Below are positions 1-8,347 of a stretch of 64,000 nucleotides of DNA, piece after piece. Positions within the stretch are counted from its first letter, which is position 1; each line of letters starts with the position of its first letter. Under the pieces are notes generated by a model that saw only the letters and a list, made by a program, of their open reading frames with translations, was not told the DNA's origin and did not search any database. The translations under genes and the position numbers were made by a program. Source of the stretch: Paenibacillus sp. cl123 (GTDB lineage: Bacteria > Bacillota > Bacilli > Paenibacillales > NBRC-103111); contig NZ_FMYY01000002.1 of NCBI RefSeq assembly GCF_900101595.1, positions 372,001 through 436,000 on the forward strand, given 5' to 3'.

Positions 1-335
1 TGCCGGAATGGACGGAACAGGAGCTTTTGCGCCGCCCAGCCGTGCTTAGCCTGGACGAACACAAGGAAGGCCCGCGTTATGTGCTGCTGGTTACTCCCTT
101 GTGCGGAACATGCCAGGCGGCGCGGCGCATGCTTGAGATTGTGGCCGTCATGGACCCGGGCCTGAGGCTCGGACTTGCCGATATTAACCTATGCCGGGAG
201 CTTGCCGGGGCGTGGCGGATCGAGAGCGTGCCCTGTCTGGTCGAGACTCGCGGCGGGCGTGTGCTCCGCAAGCGCTACCGGATGGAGGGCGTGCCCGCGC
301 TGCGGGAATGGATAAGCGCAGGCGGCAGCCCCTGA
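1..335 (+). CDS. Thioredoxin-like protein, 5' truncated by window edge
   Basis: The reading frame is open to base 3, so the true start lies before the window; the first internal start codon is a TTG at 27. A CGTC motif (Cys-X-X-Cys) follows a hydrophobic beta strand ending VTPLCGTC, as in thioredoxin-fold disulfide reductases. A later IESVPCL segment matches the cis-proline loop region of the fold (VPT/VPC). The visible part is about 110 residues, close to a single thioredoxin domain, with no membrane segment in view. It probably exchanges thiols with an unknown partner in the cytoplasm. It stops 43 bases before kapB on the same strand. The fold call is good; the substrate cannot be told. Confidence 0.75.
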   Translation, partial: PEWTEQELLRRPAVLSLDEHKEGPRYVLLVTPLCGTCQAARRMLEIVAVMDPGLRLGLADINLCRELAGAWRIESVPCLVETRGGRVLRKRYRMEGVPALREWISAGGSP

Positions 336-377
336 TCGTCAATTGCTCGTCATTTTCCGAGAGGAGAGAAAAATTTG

Positions 378-761
378 ATGTCTACTCATGACTTCCAACC
401 AGGGGCGATTGTCAAAGCCTCGTATAAAACGGGCGAATACATTGGCGAGGTCGTCGAGCTGATGAACAGCGGCAAGCTCGCTGTCCGCGTCCTTGCGGTT
501 GCCGGACATCCTGTCCAAGGAGATTTGCATCACCCGATGGACCCGGATGTGCCGTATTTTCATGAGCGTCCCGCGCTCGCCTACCAAGAGATCGCTTTGA
601 TGCCCCCGCACACGGTGAGCGCTTATCACGGAACCGTGCCGGATTACCGGACATCGCTGCTGCAAGCGCTGGAGCGAGAGCAGGAACGGCTGGACCGGAT
701 GCGCAGATGGGCTGAGCGCGGCCTGGAGGAGCTGGAGAAGCGGAAGCGGGACTATACATAA
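378..761 (+). CDS. kapB: KapB, kinase-associated sporulation phosphorelay protein
   Basis: A 127-residue protein matching the KapB family in length and layout: an N-terminal small beta-barrel part (GAIVKASYKTGEYIGEVVEL), a central HHPMDPDVPYFHERPAL segment, and a charged C-terminal helix rich in E, R and K. In Bacillus subtilis KapB is needed for the membrane kinase KinB to feed the Spo0A phosphorelay, and kapB sits beside kinB. No lipobox is visible, so it is probably cytoplasmic despite the old name lipoprotein B. I start at the ATG at 378, which has GAGGAG at 361-366; a TTG directly before it is less likely. A membrane histidine kinase follows after 20 bases, which suggests a kinB-like pairing. 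Confidence 0.85.
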   Translation: MSTHDFQPGAIVKASYKTGEYIGEVVELMNSGKLAVRVLAVAGHPVQGDLHHPMDPDVPYFHERPALAYQEIALMPPHTVSAYHGTVPDYRTSLLQALEREQERLDRMRRWAERGLEELEKRKRDYT

Positions 762-781
762 AGAAACGGAAGTGATCGATC

Positions 782-2209
782 ATGCTGTTTGTGTTCGTCG
801 GTCTGTGGACCATCGGCCTGCTGCTGATCTTGACCGATCCCAAACGTCCGACCACGCGCTGGATCAGCAGCATCGCCTTCACCGGCGGCTCCGGCGGATT
901 GTCTGCGGTTATCGCCGACCATCTCGTTCCGGCCTTGGCCGCCGGAGGGTGGCTGACCCAGCCTCTGGCGGACTTGCTCGCCACGGCCGAGCGCATATCG
1001 TCGCTGACCTGCTACTACGGGCTTCCGTATACGTTCCTGATGTTCGCTATCGTCTATCATCCCGGTTATCCGCTGTGGAAAAATGGAGCGTGGCTGCCTT
1101 GGGCGCTGCTTGTTCCCGTGGCCGGCTCGCTGCTGTTCGACATAAAGCCGGGCGATCCGATCCCGTACGGGTACGTGACGGCATGGGCCACGCCGTATAT
1201 TGTGGCAGGCATCGGTCTGCTGCTGTCCGTGACCTTGCAGGAGCGGAATTCATTCCTGCGGCGCAGCCGGATGCTCGTCACGGCCGCTGCCGTTCCGACG
1301 CTGCTGTTCGCGCTGTTTACGCTATATGTGCTGCCGACGTTTTTCGGGGTATACGAGTGGTGGCGGTACAATGCCGTGCTGATCGCCTTTACTTTGGCCG
1401 TCATTGTCGGCTCCAGCTTCCGCTACGGCTTCATGGGCTTGCAAATCTCCATCCAGAATCAGAAGCTCGATTATACGCTCCGCGCGATCACATCCGGTAC
1501 ATCGATTCTTAACCACGCGATCAAAAACGATGTCGGCAAAATCAGATTGTTCGGAGAAAAAATCAAATACGACGCAGAGGACGGACTGACCGACAAGGCG
1601 GAGCTGATCCGGGATGTCGAGGTCATTATGCGAGCCTCCCAGCATATCTATGATATGATCTACCGGATTCAGGGGCAGACGCAGGAGGCTGAGCTGCGGA
1701 TGGGAGAGGTCCCGGCCGCGGACCTGATGCATGAATGTCTCGAGATGCTGGCGCCGGAGATGAAGGAGATCGAGCTGACCGAGCATTACGGGTATCGCGG
1801 CGTGCTGCGGGCCGACCGGGCTTTGCTAGCCGAAGTATGGACCAACGTGCTGACAAATGCGCTGGAGGCGATGCCGCAGGGCGGAGCGCTGACGGTCCGT
1901 ATCACGGAAACCAAGCGCAAAATCGTCGTCGAAATCAAGGACAGCGGACATGGGATGGAGAAGCATCAGCTCAAACGGGTGTTCGATCCGTTCTATACGA
2001 CCAAAAGCGGGAAAAAGATGAACTTCGGGCTTGGACTGTCCTATTGCTACGCGATCGTGCAAAAGCATAAAGGAACGATGAATATACATAGCAAGCCGGG
2101 CCAGGGAACAAGCGTATTCATGCAGTTCCCGAAGCCGGAGACGACGGAGAAGACGGCCTTGGGGCCGGACGCCGCATCGCCGGGAAGGGAGCGGTCGGAA
2201 GGAGGTTAG
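782..2209 (+). CDS. Membrane-bound sensor histidine kinase
   Basis: 475 residues. Roughly the first 215 residues hold six or seven hydrophobic segments with short loops, so the sensor is membrane-embedded and lacks a large extracellular domain. The probable phospho-acceptor is His245 in LNHAIKND. The ATP-binding lobe shows the N box (EVWTNVLTNALEAM, about 351-364), a G1 box DSGHGM (387-392), the F region FDPFYTTK and a G2 box FGLGLS. The last ~30 residues are a polar tail outside the domain. The ATG at 782 follows kapB by 20 bases, and a NarL/LuxR-type response regulator begins 3 bases after the stop, so the three genes look like one operon. The multi-pass input domain beside kapB recalls KinB, but the phospho-acceptor region differs from typical KinB-like kinases. 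Confidence 0.85.
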   Translation: MLFVFVGLWTIGLLLILTDPKRPTTRWISSIAFTGGSGGLSAVIADHLVPALAAGGWLTQPLADLLATAERISSLTCYYGLPYTFLMFAIVYHPGYPLWKNGAWLPWALLVPVAGSLLFDIKPGDPIPYGYVTAWATPYIVAGIGLLLSVTLQERNSFLRRSRMLVTAAAVPTLLFALFTLYVLPTFFGVYEWWRYNAVLIAFTLAVIVGSSFRYGFMGLQISIQNQKLDYTLRAITSGTSILNHAIKNDVGKIRLFGEKIKYDAEDGLTDKAELIRDVEVIMRASQHIYDMIYRIQGQTQEAELRMGEVPAADLMHECLEMLAPEMKEIELTEHYGYRGVLRADRALLAEVWTNVLTNALEAMPQGGALTVRITETKRKIVVEIKDSGHGMEKHQLKRVFDPFYTTKSGKKMNFGLGLSYCYAIVQKHKGTMNIHSKPGQGTSVFMQFPKPETTEKTALGPDAASPGRERSEGG

Positions 2210-2212
2210 CGT

Positions 2213-2878
2213 ATGCAGGAGGAAAACGAGTTCATACGCGTTGTTATAGTCGAAGACGATCAGGAATGGCTGGCCGGACTAAAGAGCTATTTGCGCCGGG
2301 AGCCGGATATGAAGGTTGTAGGGACGGCATCGGGCGGAGAGGCGGCCGTACGGCTGCTGGAGGAGCTGGAGGCTGACGTCGTGCTGATGGATATCATGAT
2401 GTCGGATAACCCCGAGGGACTTTGGGCGGCGGCGGAGATCGTCAAATGCAGCGGAGCCAGAGTCATCATGCTGTCTTCCATGGAAGAAAAGGATATGATC
2501 TTCGAAGCGTTCAAGGCCGGAGCGGTGGATTATATGGTGAAATCCGACTTCAAGGAAATTCCGCAGACGATCCGCAGCGCTTATGCGAACCGGAGCGCGA
2601 TCCATCCGAGCGTTGCGGCGCAGATGCGGGAGGAATTCCGGCGGTTGAAGCAGCTTGAGCATGAGGTCCGGGTGAAGGAACTGCGCGATCTGCTGACGCC
2701 GACGGAGGTGCAGGTGCTGGATCTGATCGAGAAGGGGCTGACCCAGACGCAAATCGCCGATACCCTCTTCGTGTCGATCCGCACCATCAAAGTGCATGTA
2801 GGTAATATCCTGAAGAAGCTGGGAGGCAAGAGCAGCAAGGAGGCTGCGCAGAAGGCAAAAGATATGGGCATCCTGTAA
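2213..2878 (+). CDS. NarL/LuxR-family response regulator
   Basis: 221 residues. The receiver domain occupies about residues 8-130, with the acidic pair Asp15/Asp16, the phosphorylation site Asp60 (VVLMDIMM) and the conserved lysine in YMVKSD. A GerE/LuxR helix-turn-helix sits at about 155-215 (LTPTEVQVLDLIEKGLTQTQIADTLFVS then RTIKVHVGNILKKL). It should be the DNA-binding output of the kinase encoded just upstream. The ATG has an excellent AAGGAGG at 2199-2205 overlapping the 3' end of the kinase gene, so translation is tightly linked. Target genes are not evident. No intrinsic terminator is seen after it, but a promoter for the next gene starts at once. Confidence 0.9.
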   Translation: MQEENEFIRVVIVEDDQEWLAGLKSYLRREPDMKVVGTASGGEAAVRLLEELEADVVLMDIMMSDNPEGLWAAAEIVKCSGARVIMLSSMEEKDMIFEAFKAGAVDYMVKSDFKEIPQTIRSAYANRSAIHPSVAAQMREEFRRLKQLEHEVRVKELRDLLTPTEVQVLDLIEKGLTQTQIADTLFVSIRTIKVHVGNILKKLGGKSSKEAAQKAKDMGIL

Positions 2879-2881
2879 CGG

Positions 2882-2911
2882 TTGTGATATAGTAGGTACG
2901 ACATTTATAAT
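2882..2911 (+). promoter_or_regulatory. Probable sigma-A promoter for the Gfo/Idh/MocA gene
   Basis: A -35 element TTGTGA (2882-2887), an 18-base spacer and a perfect -10 TATAAT (2906-2911) lie directly after the response regulator stop and about 35 bases before the start codon of the oxidoreductase gene. Confidence 0.6.
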
Positions 2912-2943
2912 CCGATCCAAAGAAAGTGGAGGAATCAAACGCG

Positions 2944-4023
2944 ATGGCTGCAAATGATCAAATCCAAATCGGTATTATCGGCGCCGGAGGCATCGGCAAC
3001 GAGCACATCAAAGGCTTCCAGGCTACGGAAGGGGCGGCCGTATGCGCGGTAACGGACGTATTCCAGCCGCTGGCGATCGAGAGGGCCGGGCAATACGGCA
3101 TACCGAAAGTATATGTCACCTATCAGGAGCTGTTGGCTGATCCCGGGATCGACGCCGTTGTCGTGGCCGTTCCCAACGATGTGCATGCTCCTATCGCCAT
3201 CGAAGCGCTTCAGGCCGGCAAGCATGTGCTGCTGGAGAAGCCGATGGCGCTTAATGCCGCCTCGGCCAAGCAGATCGTCAAGGCTTACCTCAAGAGCGGC
3301 AAGGTGCTGATGATGTCGCATCAAAACCGCTGGGAGTCCATCTACATGCAGGCCAAGGAGCAGATTGACAAAGGCGCCCTCGGCCATATCTACAACACCA
3401 AGGCCGGCTGGATGCGGCGCAAGGGCATTCCGGGCTGGGGTACCTGGTTCACGCAAATGCATAAATCGGGCGGCGGCCCGTTGATCGATATCGGGGTACA
3501 TATGCTGGATTTGTCCCTGCATTTTATGGGCAGCCCCAAGCCTGTGTCCGTCTTCGGCTCGACCTATGCCGAGTTCGGACCGCACAAAAAGGGAATCGGC
3601 GGCTGGGGCAGACCCGATTGGAATGGCTTCTACGATGTTGAGGATCTCGCCTCGGCGCTGATCAAGCTGGATAACGGCAGCACGATAACGCTGGATGTCA
3701 GCTGGGCGGCCCATACGGCATTCCAGGATAACGGACCGTATATCAATCTGATGGGAACGAACGGCGGCGCTTCGCTGAAGCCGTTCAAGGGTACGCTGCA
3801 TACCGAGCTGTTCGACCGGACGGCGGATGTGGAGCTGACGTTCCCCGAAGGCGACAAAGGCCCTCGATTGAGAATGAACGCACATTTCCTGGAATGCGTG
3901 CGCGAAGGCCGGGAGCCGCTTACCTCCGCGATGTCGGGACTGGCGAACTCTTTGGTGCTGGAGGCGATCTATGAATCGTCGCGGACCGGCCAGCTGGTAA
4001 ACCTGGATTGGAGTCTGGAGTAG
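2944..4023 (+). CDS. Gfo/Idh/MocA-family NAD(P)-dependent oxidoreductase
   Basis: 359 residues from the ATG at 2944, chosen because GGAGG (2928-2932) sits 11 bases before it; an upstream GTG at 2926 overlaps that ribosome site and is rejected. The N-terminal Rossmann fold shows IIGAGGIGNEHIKGF for dinucleotide binding, the EKPMALNA signature (lysine of the EKP motif) lies near residue 100, and DIGVHMLDLSLHFMG in the C-terminal half carries the conserved His of the catalytic region. Members oxidise or isomerise sugars, inositols or related polyols in the cytoplasm; the exact substrate cannot be read from sequence. It has its own promoter and ends 4 bases before the TRIC-like gene. Confidence 0.9.
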   Translation: MAANDQIQIGIIGAGGIGNEHIKGFQATEGAAVCAVTDVFQPLAIERAGQYGIPKVYVTYQELLADPGIDAVVVAVPNDVHAPIAIEALQAGKHVLLEKPMALNAASAKQIVKAYLKSGKVLMMSHQNRWESIYMQAKEQIDKGALGHIYNTKAGWMRRKGIPGWGTWFTQMHKSGGGPLIDIGVHMLDLSLHFMGSPKPVSVFGSTYAEFGPHKKGIGGWGRPDWNGFYDVEDLASALIKLDNGSTITLDVSWAAHTAFQDNGPYINLMGTNGGASLKPFKGTLHTELFDRTADVELTFPEGDKGPRLRMNAHFLECVREGREPLTSAMSGLANSLVLEAIYESSRTGQLVNLDWSLE

Positions 4024-4027
4024 TCAC

Positions 4028-4687
4028 ATGCCGATGGATGAACTGCTTCAATTGAATTTACAGCTATTCAGCATGATCGGCACAATTGCGTTCGCTATAT
4101 CGGGCGCAGTTGTTGCGATGGAAGAAGAATACGATATACTTGGCGTATTTGTACTGGCCCTCGTCACCGCCTTCGGTGGCGGGGTCGTTCGCAATGTCCT
4201 GATCGGCATCCCGGTGACGACCCTGTGGGAGCAGGGCAATTTGTTAAAAACCGCACTCATCGCCGCTTTTCTTGTCTTTATCGTGCCTGTCAGCTGGATT
4301 CGCAAATGGAAAACGTGGGAGTCGCTGTTTGACGCCATCGGCCTGGCCGCCTTCGCAATTCAGGGAGCTTTGTACGCCAAGCAGATGAACGTGCCGCTGT
4401 CCGCCGTCATGGTAGCGGCGATGCTGACCGGGATCGGCGGCGGGATGATACGCGACGTTCTGGCCGGCCGCAAGCCTCTCGTGCTTCGTGATGAGATTTA
4501 CGCGGTATGGGCGATGCTGGCCGGTCTGATGATCGGGCTCGGCTGGGTGCAAGGCTCCTGGCAGCTGCTGGCGCTCTTCGCCGCGGTCGTGCTGCTGCGC
4601 ATGTTGTCTGTTATCCGCAAGTGGCGGCTGCCGCGGCGTTCGCTGAAGCTGTCGGACGAGCCGTCTATGGAGAAGAGCGGAAGCTGA
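4028..4687 (+). CDS. TRIC-type cation channel / UPF0126 membrane protein
   Basis: 219 residues with seven predicted hydrophobic helices arranged as two similar halves. Each half has a glycine-rich motif: AFGGGVVRNVLIG near residue 50 and GIGGGMIRDVLAGR near residue 140. These are the hallmarks of the UPF0126/YvgT family, whose prokaryotic members are structurally trimeric intracellular cation channels. The C-terminal 30 residues are basic and polar. A second ATG lies two codons downstream (4034), and either could be used. It is probably co-transcribed with the preceding oxidoreductase gene (gap 4 bases). Confidence 0.85.
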   Translation: MPMDELLQLNLQLFSMIGTIAFAISGAVVAMEEEYDILGVFVLALVTAFGGGVVRNVLIGIPVTTLWEQGNLLKTALIAAFLVFIVPVSWIRKWKTWESLFDAIGLAAFAIQGALYAKQMNVPLSAVMVAAMLTGIGGGMIRDVLAGRKPLVLRDEIYAVWAMLAGLMIGLGWVQGSWQLLALFAAVVLLRMLSVIRKWRLPRRSLKLSDEPSMEKSGS

Positions 4688-4713
4688 ATAGAGGAGAGGA
4701 GCAGTGGCCAACT

Positions 4714-5211
4714 ATGGATCATAAGTCGGATACGTCCTGGAAAGAATGGAAGCTCGTTCCGTCCGCCTCGATGCAGGAGAGGCTGGAGACCGTGCGCACC
4801 TTGCGCGAGGATGAATTGGAGCTGTACGAGATCGCCAAGGACAAGCTGACCGGCGAGCACTATTTGCACTACGCCTATCTTCACCGGAATATCGGAGCGA
4901 TCGGCACGAACGGACAGGATGAGGTTTTTCATCAGCTGCTGCCGCTGGAATCCGACGATGTGCTCGGGATCATGTTCAGCGAACAGCCGTATGCTTATCC
5001 GGAGCACTGGCAGAAGCCTTTTCTACGCAACGGCCCGGAGGGCGACTATGTATGGTTCGATCCGTCTTATACAGAAGCGGAAGGCGAATATGAAGCGCTG
5101 GGACAGCAAATTCTCGAGGAGCTGAACCGGTTCAAGGCGGAAGGCGATCTGTCCGAGGCCGCAGTGGAGCGTCTGCTGCGGAAGCTGGAAGCGGATTCCG
5201 AGGAAAAGTGA
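4714..5211 (+). CDS. Conserved-looking hypothetical protein, soluble, acidic
   Basis: 165 residues that I do not recognise. The protein has no signal peptide or membrane helix. It is acidic, with many Glu/Asp and aromatic residues (HYLHYAYLHRNIG, WFDPSYTEAEGEYEALG), and its last 50 residues look helical. I use the ATG at 4714, preceded by the purine-rich GAGGAGAGGAG (4691-4701) at a rather long spacing; the frame is open further upstream but overlaps the channel gene. Codon use matches the neighbours. It lies between the channel gene and a sporulation lipoprotein, which gives no firm functional hint. Confidence 0.65.
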   Translation: MDHKSDTSWKEWKLVPSASMQERLETVRTLREDELELYEIAKDKLTGEHYLHYAYLHRNIGAIGTNGQDEVFHQLLPLESDDVLGIMFSEQPYAYPEHWQKPFLRNGPEGDYVWFDPSYTEAEGEYEALGQQILEELNRFKAEGDLSEAAVERLLRKLEADSEEK

Positions 5212-5294
5212 CGGGATCGCGCATAATTTCCTTCCGATGATTCATCCTAAACCTGGAGTCTCCAAAGCTAGGAGAAACAGGAGGGAAGTGCAGG

Positions 5295-6032
5295 ATGCAG
5301 ATCAGAAGGACCGGCAAAGCCGCCGTTCAAAGCCTTGCTCTCGCCGCTGCCGCCGGGCTGCTGCTCACAGGCTGCTCGGGCAATCATGCTTCCGGAGAGA
5401 AGCCTGGAGCCGGACTCGCCGACTACCGCCAGCAGGCGGTCTATGACCGCGATTCTCGCAATAATGAGGACCAGTCGCTTGGCGTGAAGGACCGCTGGAT
5501 TCAGGAGCAAGAGAACCGGAAGGGACCGGAATACACAGGCAGGACTCAACTGGACATGACCAACCGTCATCTGGCAGGCACGATGGCGTTCGATCCCGGT
5601 ATTGCGGCGAAGATCGCGGAGCTGCCTGGCGTTCAGGCGGCTCAGGTGCTGCTGACGGAGGTTAATGCCTATGTGGCGGTCGTGCTGGACGGACATAATC
5701 CGGACGAGGAAGCGAACCCCGATACGACGACTCACCGGATCACGGAGAAGGGCGGAGCCGGTTTGTTCGGAACCGGCCAAGGGACGCCGGAGCGGATATC
5801 CTGGACGGAGAGCGGAGGATTGGCCCACAGCAAGGCCGATGAGATCCGCAAGCTGGTCCTCTCCTCAGCGTCGACTCAGATTCAGGACGTGTATGTGTCG
5901 GCCAACCCTAACTTTGTGCAGCGCGTCCGCCTGTACGCCCGGGAAGAAAAAAACGGACTCACGCCTTACATGAATGAATTCAACACGATGATTCAACATG
6001 TGTTTCCGGATAATGTAAATACCCGCAAATAA
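5295..6032 (+). CDS. YhcN/YlaJ-family sporulation lipoprotein
   Basis: 245 residues. A lipoprotein signal peptide is clear: basic start, hydrophobic stretch (SLALAAAAGLLL) and lipobox LTGC with the lipidated Cys near residue 28, followed by SGNHASGE. The mature part contains the family's ferredoxin-like segment (AAKIAELPGVQAAQVLLTEVNAYVAVVLD) and the later VLSSASTQIQDVYVSANPNFVQRV region. Family members are found in the forespore membrane or spore coat of Bacilli. The ATG has GAGGG at 5281-5285, nine bases upstream. A strong terminator follows the stop, so this ends the first gene block. Confidence 0.85.
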   Translation: MQIRRTGKAAVQSLALAAAAGLLLTGCSGNHASGEKPGAGLADYRQQAVYDRDSRNNEDQSLGVKDRWIQEQENRKGPEYTGRTQLDMTNRHLAGTMAFDPGIAAKIAELPGVQAAQVLLTEVNAYVAVVLDGHNPDEEANPDTTTHRITEKGGAGLFGTGQGTPERISWTESGGLAHSKADEIRKLVLSSASTQIQDVYVSANPNFVQRVRLYAREEKNGLTPYMNEFNTMIQHVFPDNVNTRK

Positions 6033-6052
6033 CCGGCGTTTACTTCTTTCGT

Positions 6053-6095
6053 AAGCCTTTCGTTCGCCCGCATGGCGAAGCGGAGGGCTTTTTTC
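6053..6095 (+). terminator. Rho-independent terminator after the YhcN/YlaJ gene
   Basis: The outer arms AAGCC/GGGCTT and inner arms TTCGCC/GGCGAA form a hairpin followed by a run of T (CTTTTTTC). It lies 20 bases after the lipoprotein stop codon. Confidence 0.85.
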
Positions 6096-6145
6096 GCTGT
6101 AGAACAAGTGGTTAGCTGCATGAACAAATGGGTTTATGCGAAAGA

Positions 6146-6167
6146 TTTAAACGAAATTTAACTTTCT
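6146..6167 (+). promoter_or_regulatory. Candidate response-regulator box upstream of the RR/HK operon
   Basis: The heptamer TTTAAAC at 6146 is followed exactly 11 bases later by TTTAAC at 6157, with a possible -10 TAGAAT at 6186-6191. Direct repeats at 11-base spacing are typical OmpR-family binding sites. The same element, better conserved, occurs at 8348-8369 before the transporter genes, which suggests autoregulation. Confidence 0.5.
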
Positions 6168-6243
6168 ATCCCCCGGGGAATCTCCTAGAATGTAAAACAT
6201 ACTTAAAGGTTAATCACTTTCCTGATAAATGGGGTGTCCGCGG

Positions 6244-6915
6244 ATGAAAACGATCTTGTACATCGAAGATGACCGGGAGATCGGCGAATGGGTGAAAACG
6301 GACCTGGAGAGGCGAGGTTACGCTGTAAACTGGCTTTTGTCAAGCGAAGGAGCGCTTGATGGGGTAAAGCAGGCCGATCTGGTCGTGCTGGACATTATGC
6401 TGCCTGGCCTGGACGGTTTTTCCGTCGGTCAGAGGCTTAAGAAAGAAGCGCCGTCCGTCCCTATTCTGATGCTGTCGGCGCTTGCTTCAGTGGAGGACAA
6501 GCTGCATGGCCTCAGCTTTGCGGACGACTACATGACCAAGCCGTTCCATCCCGACGAGCTGGCGGCCCGGCTTGAGGTTCTGCAGCGAAGATTCGGCCAA
6601 TCGTCCGGCCAGGACATCCAGGTCGGCCATATCCTCGTGCGTCCGGACCGGCAGACCGTTATCGACAGCCGAACTGGCGAAGAAATCCCGCTGACGGCCA
6701 AGCAGCTGCAAATTTTGCTGTACTTTGTCAAGCATGGCAATCAGATCGTTACGAAAGAGCAAATCTATGAGTCCGTGTGGGGCGAGCCTTATATGGAAGG
6801 CGACAAAACCGTGATGGTTCATATCCGGTATTTGCGGGAGAAAATCGAGATCGATCCGAGCGATCCCGTTATCATCGAAACGATCCGCGGGATCGGGTAC
6901 CGGGTTAAGTTATGA
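6244..6915 (+). CDS. OmpR/PhoB-family response regulator
   Basis: 223 residues from the ATG at 6244, which has GGGGTG at 6231-6236; an in-frame ATG at 6229 has no ribosome site. The receiver has the acidic pair in YIEDD, phospho-site Asp50 (LVVLDIMLPGLDG) and MTKPF lysine. The winged-helix output domain (about 125-220) ends in the family signature YLREKIEIDPSDPVIIETIRG then IGYRVKL. The receiver lacks one residue of the usual GADD motif (SFADDYMTKPF). The stop overlaps the kinase ATG by ATGA. With the kinase and ABC transporter genes downstream it forms a detoxification module of the cell-envelope-stress type. Confidence 0.93.
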   Translation: MKTILYIEDDREIGEWVKTDLERRGYAVNWLLSSEGALDGVKQADLVVLDIMLPGLDGFSVGQRLKKEAPSVPILMLSALASVEDKLHGLSFADDYMTKPFHPDELAARLEVLQRRFGQSSGQDIQVGHILVRPDRQTVIDSRTGEEIPLTAKQLQILLYFVKHGNQIVTKEQIYESVWGEPYMEGDKTVMVHIRYLREKIEIDPSDPVIIETIRGIGYRVKL

Positions 6916-8312
6916 AGAACTGGTTTCGTCATTCGCTGCTCTCCAAATATGTTCTTATTATTTGCGGGGCATTGCTGCTGTTGCCCTTGGCCTTCATTCT
7001 GGTCCCCATTATTATATTGATTTCTACGCATACATTAGGCGGCTGGGGCCCGACGGAGGAGACTGCGGCCCGATACGGGCAATCCGGCGACCTGGAGCGC
7101 ATGTGGCACCGGGAAGCGGCGAAGCTGGAAGGGGAGCCTGCCGGCGTTATCGACGACGAGCTGCGCCGCCTGAAGGCACTTTATCCGGAAGCCGGCATGC
7201 TGTGGGTTGATGAGTCGGGCAGGACGCGTCTTCAACTGCTGGAGAACCGCGATTACCCGGACATCTGGTCGGTCCCGTACACCATCCGTTTTATGAAGGA
7301 GCGGACGAATGGCGATCCTTTTACGATCGTTGCTTTCATCGGGAAATCCCAGTCCCAAGGCTTTATGATATTCGAGCTGCCGCGCGACTATATGAAGCCG
7401 CAGGGACAGCGTTTGCTGGAAGGCTATAGTATGGCGGTTATCACGGGGATGCTGCTGGTGCTCGGCGCGTTTTTGTTTATTTCCTTCGTATTCTTCAACC
7501 AGATCAGACGCCGGCTTGTCCGGCTTCAATGGGCGATGACGCAAACTTCCGACAGAGGAATTCCCGATCAGATCATCGTTCAGAACAAAGACGAGATCGG
7601 CCTGCTGGAAGCCGAGTTTAATGTGATGGTGAACAAGTTGGAGCGCAGCCGTGCAAGAGAGGCTGAAGAGGAGGAGCTGCGCCGCGATCTCATCTCCAAG
7701 CTTTCCCATGATCTGCGGACCCCTCTGACGACGATTCGCAGCCACGCTTACAGCTTGCGTGAAGAGCAGCTGTCGGATAGAGGGGTCGCCTCCACCTTGC
7801 TGATCGAACGGAAAATCGAGCATCTCAGCGGGCTGATCGAAAATTTATTCTCTTATTCGCTGCTGTCCGCCGGCAAATATCCGTACCGGCCGCAAAGCGT
7901 TGAAATGGTCCGCACGGTGCGCACGCTGTTCGCCAGCTGGTATCCGGTGTTCGAGCAGCATGACTTTACGATCGAGCTGCTGCTTCCCGAGACGGCGGTG
8001 TACTGGCAGCTGGACCCCGCTTGGCTGGAGCGCGTGCTGGACAATTACTTTCAGAATGTGCTCCGGCATGCCGGCTCCGGTCGGTATATCGGGCTGGAGG
8101 TGACCGAGCGGCATGGGGGAGCCATTACGATCACCGATCATGGTCCGGGGATGAGCGGCGAATCCGCCGAGAAGGGAGCAGGGCTCGGGCTGTCCATCAT
8201 CGCTCTTATGCTGAAGGAGATGGGATTGAGCAGCACGGTCGCCAGCAAGCCTGGGAAAACCGTGATCCGCATCTCGCCGGCCGTTCGCAAAGACCCGGAG
8301 CCGAACCCGTAG
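6912..8312 (+). CDS. HAMP-containing sensor histidine kinase of the transporter module
   Basis: 466 residues. A transmembrane helix at about 12-38, an extracytoplasmic sensor of roughly 130 residues and a second helix at about 172-196 are followed by a HAMP linker (QIRRRLVRLQWAMTQ to about 250). The HisKA domain has His266 in KLSHDLRTPLTTIRSH. The ATPase lobe shows the N box NYFQNVLRHAG, DHGPGMS and GAGLGLSII. The medium-sized extracellular sensor differs from BceS-type intramembrane kinases, so the signal may be sensed directly rather than through the transporter. Start codon overlaps the regulator stop. The next gene is an ABC ATPase after about 110 bases holding a regulator box. Confidence 0.92.
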   Translation: MKNWFRHSLLSKYVLIICGALLLLPLAFILVPIIILISTHTLGGWGPTEETAARYGQSGDLERMWHREAAKLEGEPAGVIDDELRRLKALYPEAGMLWVDESGRTRLQLLENRDYPDIWSVPYTIRFMKERTNGDPFTIVAFIGKSQSQGFMIFELPRDYMKPQGQRLLEGYSMAVITGMLLVLGAFLFISFVFFNQIRRRLVRLQWAMTQTSDRGIPDQIIVQNKDEIGLLEAEFNVMVNKLERSRAREAEEEELRRDLISKLSHDLRTPLTTIRSHAYSLREEQLSDRGVASTLLIERKIEHLSGLIENLFSYSLLSAGKYPYRPQSVEMVRTVRTLFASWYPVFEQHDFTIELLLPETAVYWQLDPAWLERVLDNYFQNVLRHAGSGRYIGLEVTERHGGAITITDHGPGMSGESAEKGAGLGLSIIALMLKEMGLSSTVASKPGKTVIRISPAVRKDPEPNP

Positions 8313-8347
8313 GCTCGCCAATCCGGAATAGGCGGCTGTATGTTGAT

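Noticed and set aside
2926-2943. GTG start for the Gfo/Idh/MocA gene
   Set aside because: The GTG overlaps the GGAGG that serves the ATG at 2944, and the added residues fall before the conserved Rossmann start.
5268-5828. Long antisense frame opposite the YhcN/YlaJ lipoprotein
   Set aside because: The plus-strand gene has signal peptide, lipobox and ribosome site; the antisense frame has none of these and is a by-product of GC-rich codon bias.
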